Positions 1 through 12,359 of a stretch of DNA of 64,000 bases are shown here, piece by piece. Source of the DNA: Rhynchonema sp. JSB1_4 (lineage: Eukaryota; Nematoda; Chromadorea; Monhysterida; Xyalidae). Location: assembly GCA_030248065.1 (NCBI GenBank), contig JASAMV010006200.1, positions 1-64,000 on the forward strand, written 5' to 3'. A model generated the notes under the pieces. That model did not search any database and was not told the origin of the DNA. It saw nothing but the letters and a program-made list of their open reading frames with translations. The position numbers and the translations under genes were made by a program. The first letter of the stretch is position 1. Each line of letters begins with the position of its first letter.

Positions 1-2595
1 AACCACAGACAGGTGTACAACAAATTGAATTCAGGTAACGCACGCTGCAAAAATGTGCGTGACAGATACATTTGATTGACGAAGAAATACAAAAAGCCAT
101 TCTGTGCGTTTAGTTTTATTCAAAACCTTCGGATTAAATTCAGAATTAGATACGGGGTTTTAAATTCTTCACAGGAACAGCAGCAAAATAGCACAAAGCA
201 TCTGATATTCAGACATTTGCAGTGAAAGACGAACAAAAACGGCACAAGATCACAAACAGAAATGACGCGATCTCGTCAAGCGTACCGTCGTTGCTCACCA
301 AACGACTTTCTCCGTCCGGCAGCTCAGGAATTTTAGCACTTCGTCCATGGTCTGAAATGAGTTTTAGCTATTAACGCAAGCTAATTAAATTCAAGGCAGC
401 ACCAGCAATGAATGGTTGCCAAATCAAATTCAACGAACCGGTAGGCTGTTCAAAGTTGTATTATTCGAAAATTATTCTGGGAACGCAACGTTTCGCGCTA
501 GCGCCACGGTCGGAGCATGGAGTCGGAAACGGTCAGTCGACGCGTAAATAGTACCATATTTACGCACAGCCAGCCAGTTTGTGTTGCTGCACCACGTCAG
601 AGCTGTAATTTTGCAATGTACTACCTTACCAACAACTTGTAATATTGCATATTTGAAAATAGGGGTGGATAAATACATAACAGAATGTGGTAGCAACCAG
701 CCAGACGTTGCCAAATAACATTTGGCGGCTCGACAATGGGAATGGTGTGATACCGAATAAGGTTGCGATATGCGCGCTTGCTTGATGCCAGACAGCGCAC
801 CGAAAAATTCAAAAGGTTTTTCGTTCTGAGATCTCGATAACAAGATGCGTAGCTCACTGTGACGGACAGCGTAATGACGAAGGAGGATGAACCAGAAAAA
901 CAGGTACGCCACCTGAATAGTTATACATAAAGGGTTGTGGTCGGCGTCATTTTTAACTGTCAACTGGGGCCATGCAGCTATTGCGACGATAATAATTAAC
1001 AAACAAAACGACTAGCTCATTTCACATGTCGTGCGCGAAATCATCCGGTGGCGCATGATGATTTGCACAATGATCAACGATCGGCTCTGTGCAACAACAC
1101 CGATGTGATGTAACGACGATCGGACATCGAACAGCTTGGACGCATAATCAGACGAAAAAACCCACTCCATTCAGTGCTTGTTCTGATTGATCAAACACGT
1201 GGCTAGTTCTGAAAAAGGCAAAGAGGCACGCTGATGCTTGCGGATGAAAAAAAACGTCTTTTCAGTGAAAAAAACCACAAAAAGCCGGGCCCATCTCTGG
1301 GTGTAAAAATTAATCTCGACTGGATCATCGGTTTAATTTTGAAAACTTTTCCAGTTTCAGTCAAAAGTGAGAGAATTTTTCTTCAGAAACACTTTGCTCG
1401 GAACCTGGTCATGTGTAATTATGCACTACTGTATTGATCACCTACGGTTAGCGCAAAAACATATGGCACCAAAGTATTGTCTGTAGGAAATATTAAAAAA
1501 TGTTCTGAAAACACATTTTTTGTGTTCCCCTATAAGAAATCAGACACAAAAAGTAGGGACCGGCGTCGGTCATATGGACCAGCGTAAAAATTGGTAAAAA
1601 TTGGCCAATTTTTTCGCGGATCTTGCCCGCTAAAATTTGCCCAAAATAGCTATTGCGATTTTTAGGGTTCTTGAGGTAGAAAAATATCTTGCATTTTGCT
1701 TACGAAAACCATAATTTGACGGCTGCAAGTACCCTCCGGGATGGTTGCAAGAAAGTAGCTATCCCTCCCCCCCATCCCCCAAGGGGGTGGCTGCAAGGGG
1801 CGCTACGTGCGAACCCTATCCCCCCAAGCCACTACAATGATATGGAAAAAAACCGACACTGACCCTTTTTTGAAAATACCAACTTCGATGAAAAAACACG
1901 CCGAACATCGCACACCGACAGTTCAAATTTTCCACCCGACACCGCAGGTGGTACAGCTAGGTCAGGCATGGAGCAGTTTTGAAAACTACTTTTTATCCTA
2001 ATACTTTTTTCCGAATTTGCACTGTTCTCTTGTAAACAGAATTCCATGCAAACTGGTGAGCTGGACCCCGGGGGGTCTCGATTTTGGTTTTTAGCTGCTG
2101 CAATCTCCCCCCCTGAAATCCAGGCACGCGACACACTGCATCCACTGCCCATGCCCAACAACAAACTCAAACAGAAACAATTGGTGCAATGCAACGAGAA
2201 GAAAGACCAACCATGCGCGTGCGACCCGCTTTCGCCAAAATCAAGAGCCGGATGACGGAATCGGCCTGTAGTGGCCGCTTAAATTCCACATGAAATCGTA
2301 GCTGCGCTCCGGCTGGGAAAACGTGCGGAGTTCCGCTCAAACAGGCAGAAAAAACTAACAAAACCTTGGTTTGTATTGTGAATTTATTGTTTAATTTCAT
2401 CAGGCGGGGCGCCGAGCGGCAAAATTTCACCAAAGAACGACAAGTCGCACATATTTGGATGAATGATTTAATTTAATATTTTAAATTAAACTATTTATTA
2501 GTTAGTTAATTAGTTATTTAATATTATTGAGCGGGTGCTTGATGCTATAACTACTACCCTAACCTTTAATGTACCTACCTTTAAATCACACTGAT
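1..2595. repeat. Left arm of a giant inverted repeat
   Basis: This stretch read backwards and complemented matches 3115-5647 almost end to end. Shared landmarks are the ends (AACCACAGACAGGTG against CACCTGTCTGTGGTT), a block at 1234-1400 matching 4271-4453, and the final TTTAAATCACA before the spacer. The arms differ mostly by scattered 1-3 nt insertions and deletions rather than substitutions, as in unpolished long-read sequence. No intact gene is supported: an open frame on the minus strand at 472-1002 is broken in the other arm. The arm may hold a membrane-protein exon, but with this noise it cannot be read. Confidence 0.85.
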
Positions 2596-3114
2596 TTTAG
2601 CTAGCAGCGCTGCGCGGGGCGCTCCCCAACCCCTCGGCCGGACCCCCGAGAATCCCGCCCGGGTACGATTCTCCACGAAAAAATCTTCCCCCCTCCCCCC
2701 AAACCGGATTTCCCCCCAAGATCCCAGGTCACTTCACTACCCCCCTCCCCGCCAGGAACTACACTGTTGGAGGGAATCCGATTTGGGGCGGTGTGGGGGG
2801 GGGAAGAAATTTTTTGGGGAGATACTGTACCAAGTACCACACTACTTTCGCTAGAACTCAACTTTTATGGGTTAAAATGTGCATAAATCGTCATTTTGAA
2901 CTCTTGTTGATTTTTTTGGATTTTTGTCCATTTTGGACCAAGAAAGGGTACTTCTGGGGTGAATTTTTTTTAGTGGAGATACCGTACCAGAGACACGGGG
3001 AGATACTGTACCTCAGCGCGCGGAGGCCACATACCGTACCGGCGAGGGGGAGATTTGGGGAGACACCCCCCCCAGCCGCAGCACTGCTGGTGTTTAAAAT
3101 ACATTCAAAATTCA
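2596..3114. repeat. Spacer of the giant inverted repeat; G/C-run mobile-element remnant
   Basis: This unpaired centre of about 520 bp contains long C and G runs and its own weak inverted ends (AGCAGCGCTGCG near 2604 and CGCAGCACTGCT near 3075). It includes CCAGGAACTACACTG (2752-2766), identical to the right terminal repeat of the hAT-like element at 57091-57489. The C-rich part at 2690-2770 resembles 63000-63070 in reverse complement. No gene is seen. Confidence 0.6.
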
Positions 3115-5647
3115 TGTGATTTAAAGGTAGGTACATTAAAGGTTAGTTAGTTAGTTTATAGCGTCGACACCCACTCAATAATATTAAATAACTAATTAAC
3201 TAACTAATAAATAGTTTAATTAAACAATAATTAAATAACATTAAAGGTTCATGCCAACAAATATGTGCGACTTGTCGTTCTTTGGTGAAATTTTGCCGCT
3301 CAGCGCCCGCCTGGATGAAATTGACGATGATTTCACAAATACGATTGAACCAAGGTTTTGTTAGTTTTTTCTGCCTGTTTGAGCGGAAAAAAGTCTTTTC
3401 GTGCGTTTTACCCAGCCGTTCTTGAATTACAGCTACGATTTGCATGTGGAATTTAAGCGGCCCATTCAGGCCGATTCGTCATCCACTCTCTTGATTTTGG
3501 CGAACGGGTCGCACGCGCATGGTTGGTCTTTCTTCTCGTTGCATTGCACCAATTGTTTCTGTTTGAGTTTGTTGTTGGGCATGGGCAGTGGATGCAGTGT
3601 GTCGGTGTGGATGTCGGGGGGAGTTGCAGCAGCTAAAAACCAAAATAGACCCCCCGGGGTGCAGCTCACGTTTTGCATGGAATTTGTTACAAGAACAGTC
3701 AAATTCGGAAATAAGAACTGGGTAAAAATAACTTCAAAACTGCTCCATGTCCGGCCCTGGCTGCACCACCTGCGGTGTCGGGAAAATTTGAACTGTCGGT
3801 GTCGATGTCGGCGTGTTTTTTCATCGAAGTTGGTACTTTCCAAAAAAGGGTCAGTGTCGGTCCATATCATTGTAGTGGCTTGGGGGATAGGGGTAGCCAC
3901 GTAGGCACCTTGCAGCCACCCCTTGGGGGATGGGGGAGGGATAGGTACTTTGCTTGCAACCATCCCGGAGGGTACCTTGCAACCGTCAATTTGTGGTTTT
4001 CGTAAGCAAAATGGGTGTTTTTCTACCTCAAGACCCTAAAAATCGCAATAGCTATTTTGGGCAAATTTTCGGGCAAGATGCACAAAAAATTGGCCAATTT
4101 TTACCAATTTTTACGCTGGTCCATATGACCGACGCCGGTCCCTACTTTTTGTGTCTGATTTCTTATAGGGGAACACAAAATGTGTTTTCAGAACATTTTA
4201 AGTGTTCCTACAGACAATACTTTGGTGCCAGTGTTTTAGCGCTCATCGTGATCAATACAGTAGTGCATAATTACATGACCAGGTTCCGAGCAAAGTGTTT
4301 CTGAAGAAAAAATCTCTTCACTTTTGACTGAAACTGGAGAAGTTTTGCAAAATTAAACCGATGTTCCCGGCAGTCATTTTTTACACCCCAGAGATGGGCC
4401 CGGCTTTTTGTGGTTTTTTCACTGAAAAGACGTTTTTTTTCATCCGCAAGCATAGTTGCTGTTGCCCTTTTCAGAACTAGCCACGTGTTTGATCAATCAA
4501 AACAACACTGAATGGAGTGAGACTTGTCGTCTGATTCTGCGTCCAAGCTGTTCGATGTCCGATCGGCGTTACATCACATCGGTGTTGGTGCACAGAAGCA
4601 GATCGTTGATCGTTGTCAAATCACTCCATGCGCCACCGGATGATTTCGCGCACGACATTTGGAATGAGGCTCGTCGTTTTGTTTGTTAATTATTATCGTC
4701 GCAATAGGCTGCGTGGCCCCATTAGACATATAAAACCGACGCCGACCACAACCCTTTATGTATAATATTGCAGGTGGCGTCCTGTTTTTCTGGTCATCCT
4801 GCCTTCGTCATTACGCTGTCGTCACAGTCAGCGCATCTGTATCGATCTCGGAACGAAAAACCTTGCTTGAATTTTTCGGTGCGCTGTCTGGCATCAAGCA
4901 AGGCGCGCATTGACTACGCAACATTATTCGGTATCAGCCACGCCATTCCCATTGTCGAGCCGCCAAATGTTATTGGCAATCTGCCGGCTGCAGGTTGATT
5001 CACATGTTATGTATTATCCACCTATTTCAAATATGCAACATTACAAGTTGTAGGTGGTCATACATTCCAAAAATTACAGCTCTGACGTGGTGCGAGCAAC
5101 ACAAACTGGCTGGCTGTGCGTTGATGTCGTACTACGCGTCAACTGACCGTTCCGACTCCATCGCTGCGACCGTGGCGCTAGCGCGAACGTTGCGTTCCCT
5201 GAAGAAGTCGAATAATACAACTTTGAACAGCCTACCGGTTCGTTGTCGTTGGCAACCGTTAGTTGCTGGTGCTGCCTTGAATTTAATCAGCTTGCGTTAA
5301 ATAAAACTCATTTCAGACCATGGACGAAGTGCTGAATGAGCTGCGAACGAGAACGTCGTTTGGTGAGCAACAACGGTACGCTTGACGAAATCACGTCATT
5401 TCTGTTTGTGATCTTGTGCCGTTTTTGTTCGTCTTTCATACAAATGTCTGATCGATGCTTTGTGTTGTTGTGCTGTTCCTGTGAAATTTGAAACCCCGTC
5501 TTAATTATCAAATTTGATCCGAAGGTTTTGAATAAAACTAAACGCACAGAATAGCTTATTGTATTTCTTCGTCAATCAAATGTATCTGTCACGCACATTT
5601 GTCACGTGCGTTACCTGAATTCAATTTGTTGTCACCTGTCTGTGGTT
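3115..5647. repeat. Right arm of the giant inverted repeat
   Basis: This is the reverse-complement partner of 1-2595 and ends 30 bp before the URI1 start codon. An exon-like stretch at about 4773-4995 has an acceptor (TTGCAG) and a donor (GCTGCAG/GTTGAT), but its reading frame shifts relative to the other arm, so the protein cannot be trusted. A short ATG-led frame at about 5320 is followed by a donor-like GTGAGC. I treat the whole arm as unannotatable until re-sequenced. Confidence 0.8.
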
Positions 5648-5676
5648 TACCTGCATCTGTTGCTGCTGATTTTAGC

Positions 5677-7044
5677 ATGACGGACCGCGTTGTTGAGTCC
5701 AGTGGAAGTGGCACCTCTATTGCTAACAACTACAGCGAATTTTATAATCAGGTTTGTGCATTTCAATTCAATGGGTCAAGCACATCGCTTGTGGTAGTTC
5801 ATGTTTCTGTCATTGCAGGCTATTGAACAATGCGAGTCCAAGATCACTGAATTGACCAAAGCCAGATCTGAGTACCAATGCGTGGTGCAGTCGCTGTCCG
5901 AACTTGGGCGCAGCAGCCAATCGTTCCAGGTGCCCATCAGTGATGTTGCGCATTTCGATGGTGTGGCTGAGTCGTTGACGGGCAGCGGCAACGAAGTACT
6001 CTTGTTGTTGGGAGATAACTGGTAAACTAATTCCCGTCTATTGCAGGATGGACTGATTTCCGCTGCACAGCGTGCATTCATAATTTTTCTGTTCATGCAG
6101 GTTTGTCGAAACAAACGCCAGTCGCGCGCGACAGATTGCTTGTCGTAGGCTGGGGCATGTCAATCAATCGCTGTGTGAATTGGAGCGTGATCTCAAGACG
6201 CTGCAGCAACAGAAATCGGACCTGCTGATGACATTTGAAAAGGGCGTTGGACAAACGACTGCACCAGCTGATAAACCTGAGGTTTGCGGTTTATCGTGTA
6301 TTTATGCATCCTGATATGCAAGAATGAGGTCGTGTATCATAGATGATAATTTGTTTTGAAAAGAATTCAACAATTTACTTTCCAAGCTGAACTGCACCAG
6401 ACTACTGGCGTTCTGTTCAGGTACAAACGCAAGACAATGTGGTTGTGGAAGACAGAAATTTCGACGACCCTGCGGCGCCACGGCCTGTTTCTGAAGTCGA
6501 GTTTGCTCGATTGATGCAACGATTGGACGAATTGGAGGCGATGGAAGAAAATGAAGAACTGGATTCCGATGACGATCTGGCACCGGAACAGTCGACGCCA
6601 GATGCAGTCCAGGACACAACCGACACTACAACCGAAAAGCAAAGCGAAGGAAAGCAACCAAACGAGTCGCCCGCCTCTCGACGAGTGCGTTTCGATTCCG
6701 AATTAAACGAAACGCGGTCTTACGACAAGACGCAATCGTCGTTAGATCAGGACGGTGGTGAACCTTGCAATTCGGGAAAGATCGATAGTCCTGGTCATCC
6801 GATGCCAATTCTGCGCAATAAGAACGAGAAATCACCAGTGGATAACAATGCGCCTTTATTGAGCGCCGAACTGACACCAAAACCCATCATGGAAATGTCG
6901 ACTTCTATTTTTACTGGGCAAGTTATCGAACGTGATGTGCCCTCCGACCGTATCAACGCATTGTCGGAGGGCGGAGAAGGGCGGAAAGCGACCGTACAGG
7001 CACATAAGCGCCTGTCATTGTTTCAACAGAGAAGAATGGTGTGA
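5677..7044 (+). CDS. URI1: Unconventional prefoldin RPB5 interactor (URI)
   Basis: Four exons (5677-5751, 5819-6021, 6101-6281, 6421-7044) join in phase to give a 360-residue protein. URI is an alpha-type prefoldin subunit that forms the R2TP/prefoldin-like complex and binds the RNA polymerase subunit RPB5. Visible features are an N-terminal coiled coil with the prefoldin motif LLLGDNWFVET around residues 88-98, a second helix (about 100-150), and the family motif SEVEFARLMQRLDELEAMEE (about 173-192). These are followed by an acidic stretch, a PILRNKNEK box (about 275) and the conserved C-terminal FTGQVIERD motif. The length is somewhat shorter than vertebrate URI1 (about 535), mainly in the acidic linker. 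The start was chosen because it opens exon 1 just before the coiled coil. Upstream sequence is the giant inverted repeat, so an extra 5' exon cannot be excluded. Confidence 0.92.
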
Positions 7045-7911
7045 TGGATGACAAGTATAGTAAATTTCTAATTTCCCTGCAGCACAATAAAGTACGCCCC
7101 ATAGTTAACATCAAGTTGTCCGTTGCATGAATGTTTCAAAAGTGGATTTTCGGGTCTGGAACTTGACATTAACTGTGGAACATATTTCGTTGTACGACAG
7201 CGAATTTAGAAATTTACTATGGCACTGCAGAAACTGGATATACCAGCACAGTAATTTCGCGTCTTTAATCCCACGTCATACACAACACAACCTGTACAAG
7301 AAAGTAAACCAGCTCACACCAGATACAATATACCAAAAGCACAGTGAAAAGAGACGGGTCAGACGAAACACAAATACCACGCAAATAAAGACTGTCATGC
7401 GTAAGATTGTTGTAAAATGTTCAGATTCACCTATTTGAGATTCGTGAGAGTGAGAGGCAATTAAATTCTTACGTGAGAATCCTTTTTGCTACGAATCAAG
7501 ATTGCCAATGCAAGCGTGAAGGCAAGGAAAAATGGAAGAGAATAAATGTTCAGGCAACATGTTTTACACCACTGAGACAACGATAAATTTACAACCCCCT
7601 GACCACAGAAAAATTAAAAATGTGACTGGGCAACCCAGTTAATTTAGCTTTTCATGTGTGCAATCAAAAACACAACACATTAACAATTTGAACATCGGAA
7701 CAACAAATGCTCAGTTTAAAGGTGCGTGACATGAGCGAGCTTTGTAAAATTGACTAAAAAACATGAATAGCAAGCAATAAACAGGAAACCGAGATCGAAG
7801 CAGATTAAATAAGATCTTCCTTTCTCCAGATGCTTGTTAATGCTCCAAAAGTAATAATACATACATATAACAGATTCTGTTATTGAATAGAGCCCAATAC
7901 AACACGAAGGA
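7045..7911. other. Convergent 3' intergenic region between URI1 and DDAH
   Basis: This AT-rich sequence lies between two convergent genes. Short open frames are present (for example 7127-7438), but they lack splice signals and recognisable protein composition. I see only 3' untranslated sequence here. Confidence 0.6.
7085..7090 (+). terminator. Polyadenylation signal of URI1
   Basis: AATAAA lies 40 bp after the URI1 stop codon, the usual distance for a short 3' untranslated region. Confidence 0.6.
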
Positions 7912-9280
7912 TCACCACTTCCTTTTGTGACCCTTGAATTTTCCGACGAGCAGACAATATTGTGACAACTGACCACCCAATTTCATCATTTGCGAGCCGT
8001 CAAACTCGATGAGCTTCAGGCGATTCTCGAGCTTTGCGTATTGCTAGAAATGGATTAGTTTAAAACCGGTATTTAAAAATAATATTTAACCGAAATTTTG
8101 CGTACAGCGATGAGCATACCTGGGTTGCGTAAGTCCATTGGTTGCGGTACAACAGAAAAGCATTGGCTTGCAGGCAGTTCACGGCCTCCTCATCTTCGTG
8201 TTTGAGCACTGCGTATCGGAACGTAGCTTCGCGTTCGATGCGCTACACATGGGAAAATTGTCATTGTTTGAGAGCCAAAACGGCCCAGCCAGCCACGCAG
8301 ATTAGCGGTGTGGCATAGCCATTGATCTTGGCTTTCGTCAACTGCAGTGGAAAGAAACTTGGGTCACAAACCTGTAATATAGCTTGTGCCTCCTTGCAGC
8401 TGCCGACAGAGAGAACAGGGTTATGACGGTCGTGAGCTGCGACACTGACATAATACTTCAACGGGCGTTTGCCTAGAATATTCCTATCGTTAATATCTAA
8501 ATCAAATCCACGCTACTGATTGCATGTCCCTTTTGCAAACCATTGACTTGAATCGGTACCACGGCGAAATCTGTGAACGTTTTCGCCACCGTAATTGCGC
8601 CCTCCATGTTCGTGCCAGAATGCTTGTGAATGCCAACGAAAATTTCCTTGCCTGGAACCATCGATAATCATCATGTTGTGATCACTTCACAGAGAAGATC
8701 TTCAAAAGTATGCCTGCCGATTGTCATTCTGGTCGGACGCACCGGTAAATAGCACATCACTTCCTTCGAGCACCACTGCGTTTCCATTGGTTTCTGTTGC
8801 CGGAGTTTCGAAAATCTGCCAGGTGTACTCGGCCAATAGAGACATAATCTGTGGTCAATAAATTTTATGTGCAACCGATAATTGACAAGGTGGCGTCGAT
8901 GAAACGGCATCGTCATTGCCTTTTACACAACATAATTACCTCGGTCGATCGTCCCGGGCAACGTGGCTTTGCTATGAGAGCTGTGCCATTGATCACAATT
9001 GCATGATCATCCACCCACAGCGAACTCACGGCTGCTGTTTCTTCTGGCGCCAGTTCAACCAAGTCCAAGCCGCACTGAAGGATCACATGTGAAATAGATC
9101 AATGTCAAAGCGAAACGCAAGGCAAGGAAACCTCACTTCGCGCAGTTTCTCGCAAAACATTTCCATTTCACGACGTGCTTCTGACAAATCGAAATCACGG
9201 GGCTGATTTCCGGCAGGGAATATTGGCTCCGTTGGAATTCTCGCCACAATCGCGTGCGTGAATCGGCCTGTTGCACTCAT
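7912..9280 (-). CDS. DDAH: Dimethylarginine dimethylaminohydrolase (DDAH) homologue, active-site residues apparently lost
   Basis: Seven exons (9137-9280, 8940-9074, 8743-8848, 8541-8651, 8372-8472, 8120-8242, 7912-8043) join in phase to 283 residues, matching the usual 285 of animal DDAH. The family hydrolyses asymmetric dimethylarginine, an inhibitor of nitric oxide synthase, to citrulline with a Cys-His-Asp/Glu pentein site. Recognisable segments are the N-terminal THAIVARIP, LWVDDHAIVINGTALIAKP (about 67-85), LEGSDVLFTGKEIFVG (about 119-134) and the C-terminal FDGSQMMKLGG. Where the family has GLHLKS with the catalytic His, this model reads KRPLKYY. Where it has LTCCS with the nucleophilic Cys, it reads LSQYC. 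An alternative last intron (donor GTCAGT after LGG) could restore a Cys (GGARSCHAPL), but the His would still be missing. Family identity is firm; enzyme activity is doubtful. Confidence 0.88.
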
Positions 9281-10009
9281 GATGCGCGTTCTGCCTTTGA
9301 GCTTAAGGTTTTATGTTTTAAAATCAATATTAGATATAAAATATTCATTAAAGTTGTGTAATATATTAGTAATCATGTAAGTGTAATACATTTTCATGCA
9401 AAAATATTTCAAATGCTAGTAAAGCGCATCGCGCTTTTTTCAGTTTCAAGTCAAGTCTGACCATAGAATGGAATGGAAACATAATGTTCTATCCTTTCGT
9501 TGCCATGGTTTCAAGGAAATTTGCTGCGAAACTATATTTTTTGTGTAATTTTCGAATTCTTGTGCTTTCCTTCTCTTTCGCATGAATTGTGTCAGCGAGG
9601 AAGAATTTACGGGATCGATCGCTCGTTTTTTGGCTGTAAAAATCACGGTTTTTGTTATATTGTCGGCTGACAGGTCTGTATTTTCTCATGTTGCGACGAT
9701 ATCGCCATTTGGATTTTGAGCCAATGGCGATTGCTTGCCACCTTCAACGTCAGTTGCCTTTGTCGTATGTGGGGGCCGAACTCTGGCATATTTTTAGTCT
9801 GGTCCACGTGGTGTTGAAATCGCCACTGGGAATTTGACCATTAGAGTGATAAAAACCAACCCATTTGCGATTTCAAATCTGAAACACATTGTTTCAGCTC
9901 GAAGAACTATTCCTCGTCCATCCAGCTCACACACAGTCGACCCCACTTTACATAGCTAAATCGCAATCACACGCCAATATTGGAGTAAACAGTTGTGGAC
10001 ACGCTTAAA
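9281..10009. promoter_or_regulatory. Divergent promoter region shared by DDAH and DPH1
   Basis: About 730 bp separate the start codons of the two divergent genes. No TATA box is convincing and no coding sequence is seen; short frames at 9446-9837 have no splice or family support. It presumably holds both 5' untranslated regions and promoters. Confidence 0.5.
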
Positions 10010-12089
10010 ATGGCACGATCGAAACAGCAGAAACTTCTGCTTGATGAAATTACATCGGATCCAATGCTGAATCTTGATGCCAAGGCTGTGAGTTTACACG
10101 ATCACAAGAAATAGATTATAGTAATTATCGTGTTTTAATTTCAGCTGCCCGATAATTACAACTTTGAGCTCGCGAAGACCATTTGGAAAGTGAAAGTCAC
10201 GCAAAGCAAGCGTGGTAAGCAAACACAGTACTTTTTTACTGCTGTGGTTTCTCTGGGGCTTGAAAAATTGACGACATCGATCTCATTTGCAGTCGCGCTG
10301 CAGTTCCCTGAAGGTCTGCTGATTTATTCGTGTGTTATCGCCGATTTGCTGCAAAAGTACACGGGATGCGAGACGGTGATCATGGGGGACGTGGCTTACG
10401 GTGCTTGTTGTGTCGATGACTTCACGGCCAAAGAATTGGGTACGTTCAAGTGTTGGCTGCAGCTTAATCTTACCATTCGTTCCGTGTATTGATATTGTTT
10501 TTTTTGTTTTTATGTTTGCCACAATTTGTGAAACGCCGGTCGATAGCACGCAACTATTTTGACAAACATCATTTCAGAATGCGACATGTTGGTGCACTAC
10601 GGTCACAGTTGTCTGGTGCCCATTCAAGAAACAAGCGGCATTCACATGCTCTACATTTTTGTCGACATCAAGCTCAACACCTCACATTGCATTGACACCA
10701 TCCGACACAATTTCCAGCCAAACAGCACTCTCGCGTTGATCAGCACCATTCAGTTCGTTCGTGCGCTGCAGGTGTGAAACATCATACACTGGCTGCACTT
10801 TTAGTTTTCAGTTGTTGCGAGGTTATCGGCTGATTTCGCGTTTCGATTCGCATGTAACTATGACCAAAATTCACTTTTCGCAGCCCGCAGGACATCAAAC
10901 GCGCGTTGGAATCGAAGACCGACGGACAAAGTGAGCCGGGTTCGACCTACTACACCGTTCACATCCCACAATGCAAACCGTTGAGTCCGGGTGAAGTGCT
11001 CGGTTGTACGTCACCACGATTGCCGACAGGCACGGACGCTTTGATGTGAGTCGGATTCGTTTTGCACAGGGTTTGGCGTTGTGTTTTGGAATATGTTGTA
11101 AGGATCACGCACCTTGCTAATATCAATATCTATGGCACAACGGTGCACCTGCCTTTTCACGACAAAGTCTGGGCCGATAATTTTAGCTACATCGGCGATG
11201 GCCGTTTCCACCTTGAGTCAGCGATGATCGCCAACCCCACCGTAGCCGCCTATCAGTACGACCCGTACGCATGTAAATTGACGCATGAGAAATACGACTT
11301 TGAGTTGATGAACAAGACGAGACGCGAAATGATAAACAAAGCGACTGACGCGAAGACGTTCGGACTGATTTTGGGCACGCTCGGCCGACAGGGAAACACG
11401 AAAGTGTATGAGGTGAAAAATTAAGGTTTTGAAATTGGCATGCGATGCTCCTGGAAAAGACTGAGCCAAACTTTGCAGGATTTGCGCGACAAACTGCGTA
11501 AAGCCGGCAAGGAATGCGTGATGGTGCTCATGTCCGAAATATTTCCCGCCAAACTTGCGTTGTTTGATCACATCGATTGGTATGTAATTCTTGGCGCATT
11601 TGCGATTGTTGGCTAATGGTTTTGTCGTCAAATCATCTCGTCAAAGAAAGTCGTCGAACACATGAGCCCCAAATGAGCGCGAAAACTAATACATGTGTTC
11701 GACGACTTAATTTGACGAGATGATTTGACCACATCACCATAAGCCCGATTGTTTCTTCATATCTTTTCGATGTTTTAGTACTGCGATGTTAGAACTCACA
11801 GATGTGCTTGAGCAAACACAACGCGGTTGATGTTTCACTACCGTTTTGCAGCTGGGTGCAGGTGGCCTGTCCGCGTCTGTCAATCGACTGGGGCACTGCA
11901 TTCACCAAGCCACTGCTCACACCGTACGAACTCGCAGCAGCACTGCAACATTGCCAATTCAAGTCTGATTCCTATCCAATGGACTACTATGCCAATGACA
12001 GTTTGGGACCTTGGACAAACAATCACGAACTGAATCGACCGACTCGAGCCGTCAGACCCACAGCATCGGCACAAAAGAGCGCCGGATGA
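10010..12089 (+). CDS. DPH1: Diphthamide biosynthesis protein 1 (3-amino-3-carboxypropyltransferase subunit)
   Basis: Eight exons (10010-10087, 10145-10214, 10293-10439, 10578-10771, 10891-11045, 11187-11412, 11479-11579, 11852-12089) join in phase to 402 residues. DPH1 with DPH2 forms a radical iron-sulfur enzyme that starts diphthamide synthesis on a histidine of elongation factor 2 in the cytosol. Diagnostic blocks are [92 protein letters not shown], and [11 protein letters not shown] near the C-terminus. Three cysteines expected to hold the 4Fe-4S cluster are present: in GACC, in the GCTSP block, and in VACPR. Exon 5 uses the second of two AGs (CGCAGCCCGCAG), because the first leads to a stop. 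The last intron carries a small palindromic element and the decamer TGATGTTTCA 15 nt before its acceptor. Confidence 0.96.
11626..11729. repeat. Short palindromic element in DPH1 intron 7
   Basis: Two near-perfect 40-bp inverted arms (start GTCAAATCATCTCGTCAAA) flank a centre starting CATGAGCCCCAAATGA. The same centre with different arms occurs at 38519-38628, so this is a dispersed element rather than a chance hairpin. Confidence 0.75.
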
Positions 12090-12359
12090 TGTGGAAAAAA
12101 ACTTCATCGTGACCAGTTTTGCTCAAGTTTTTGTTGTTGTTGTTGCATTGCGTGATTGTGCCTTTGTTTCATTGGGCCTTTATCTGCATAAAAGAGAATC
12201 AGGCGTCAACACATGTTGTACTGTTGCTTATTGTGCTTGGTGACAAGAGTTCGTCCAACTGCACTTGATGTGCAGTCACATCTCATTTGATTTGAATGTC
12301 AAACAAAATGTGCCCGGAATATCTTATTTTTTCATCCAAGAAGTGCATGCAGCGTGATC

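Noticed and set aside
472..1002. Long minus-strand open frame with membrane-like segments in the left arm
   Set aside because: The other arm has frameshifts throughout, and the sequence here appears noisy; no protein can be claimed.
5320..5383. Possible extra first exon before URI1 starting MDEVLNELRTRTSF
   Set aside because: Its donor phase would create a stop when joined to the URI1 exon, and it lies in the unreliable inverted-repeat arm.
7127..7438. 103-codon plus-strand frame after URI1
   Set aside because: It follows the URI1 polyadenylation signal, has no recognisable protein features and no splice partners.
8261..8371. Read-through of DDAH exon 5 (LTKAKINGYATPL...)
   Set aside because: Family alignment continues only in the next exon at 8242, and the read-through ends in a stop.
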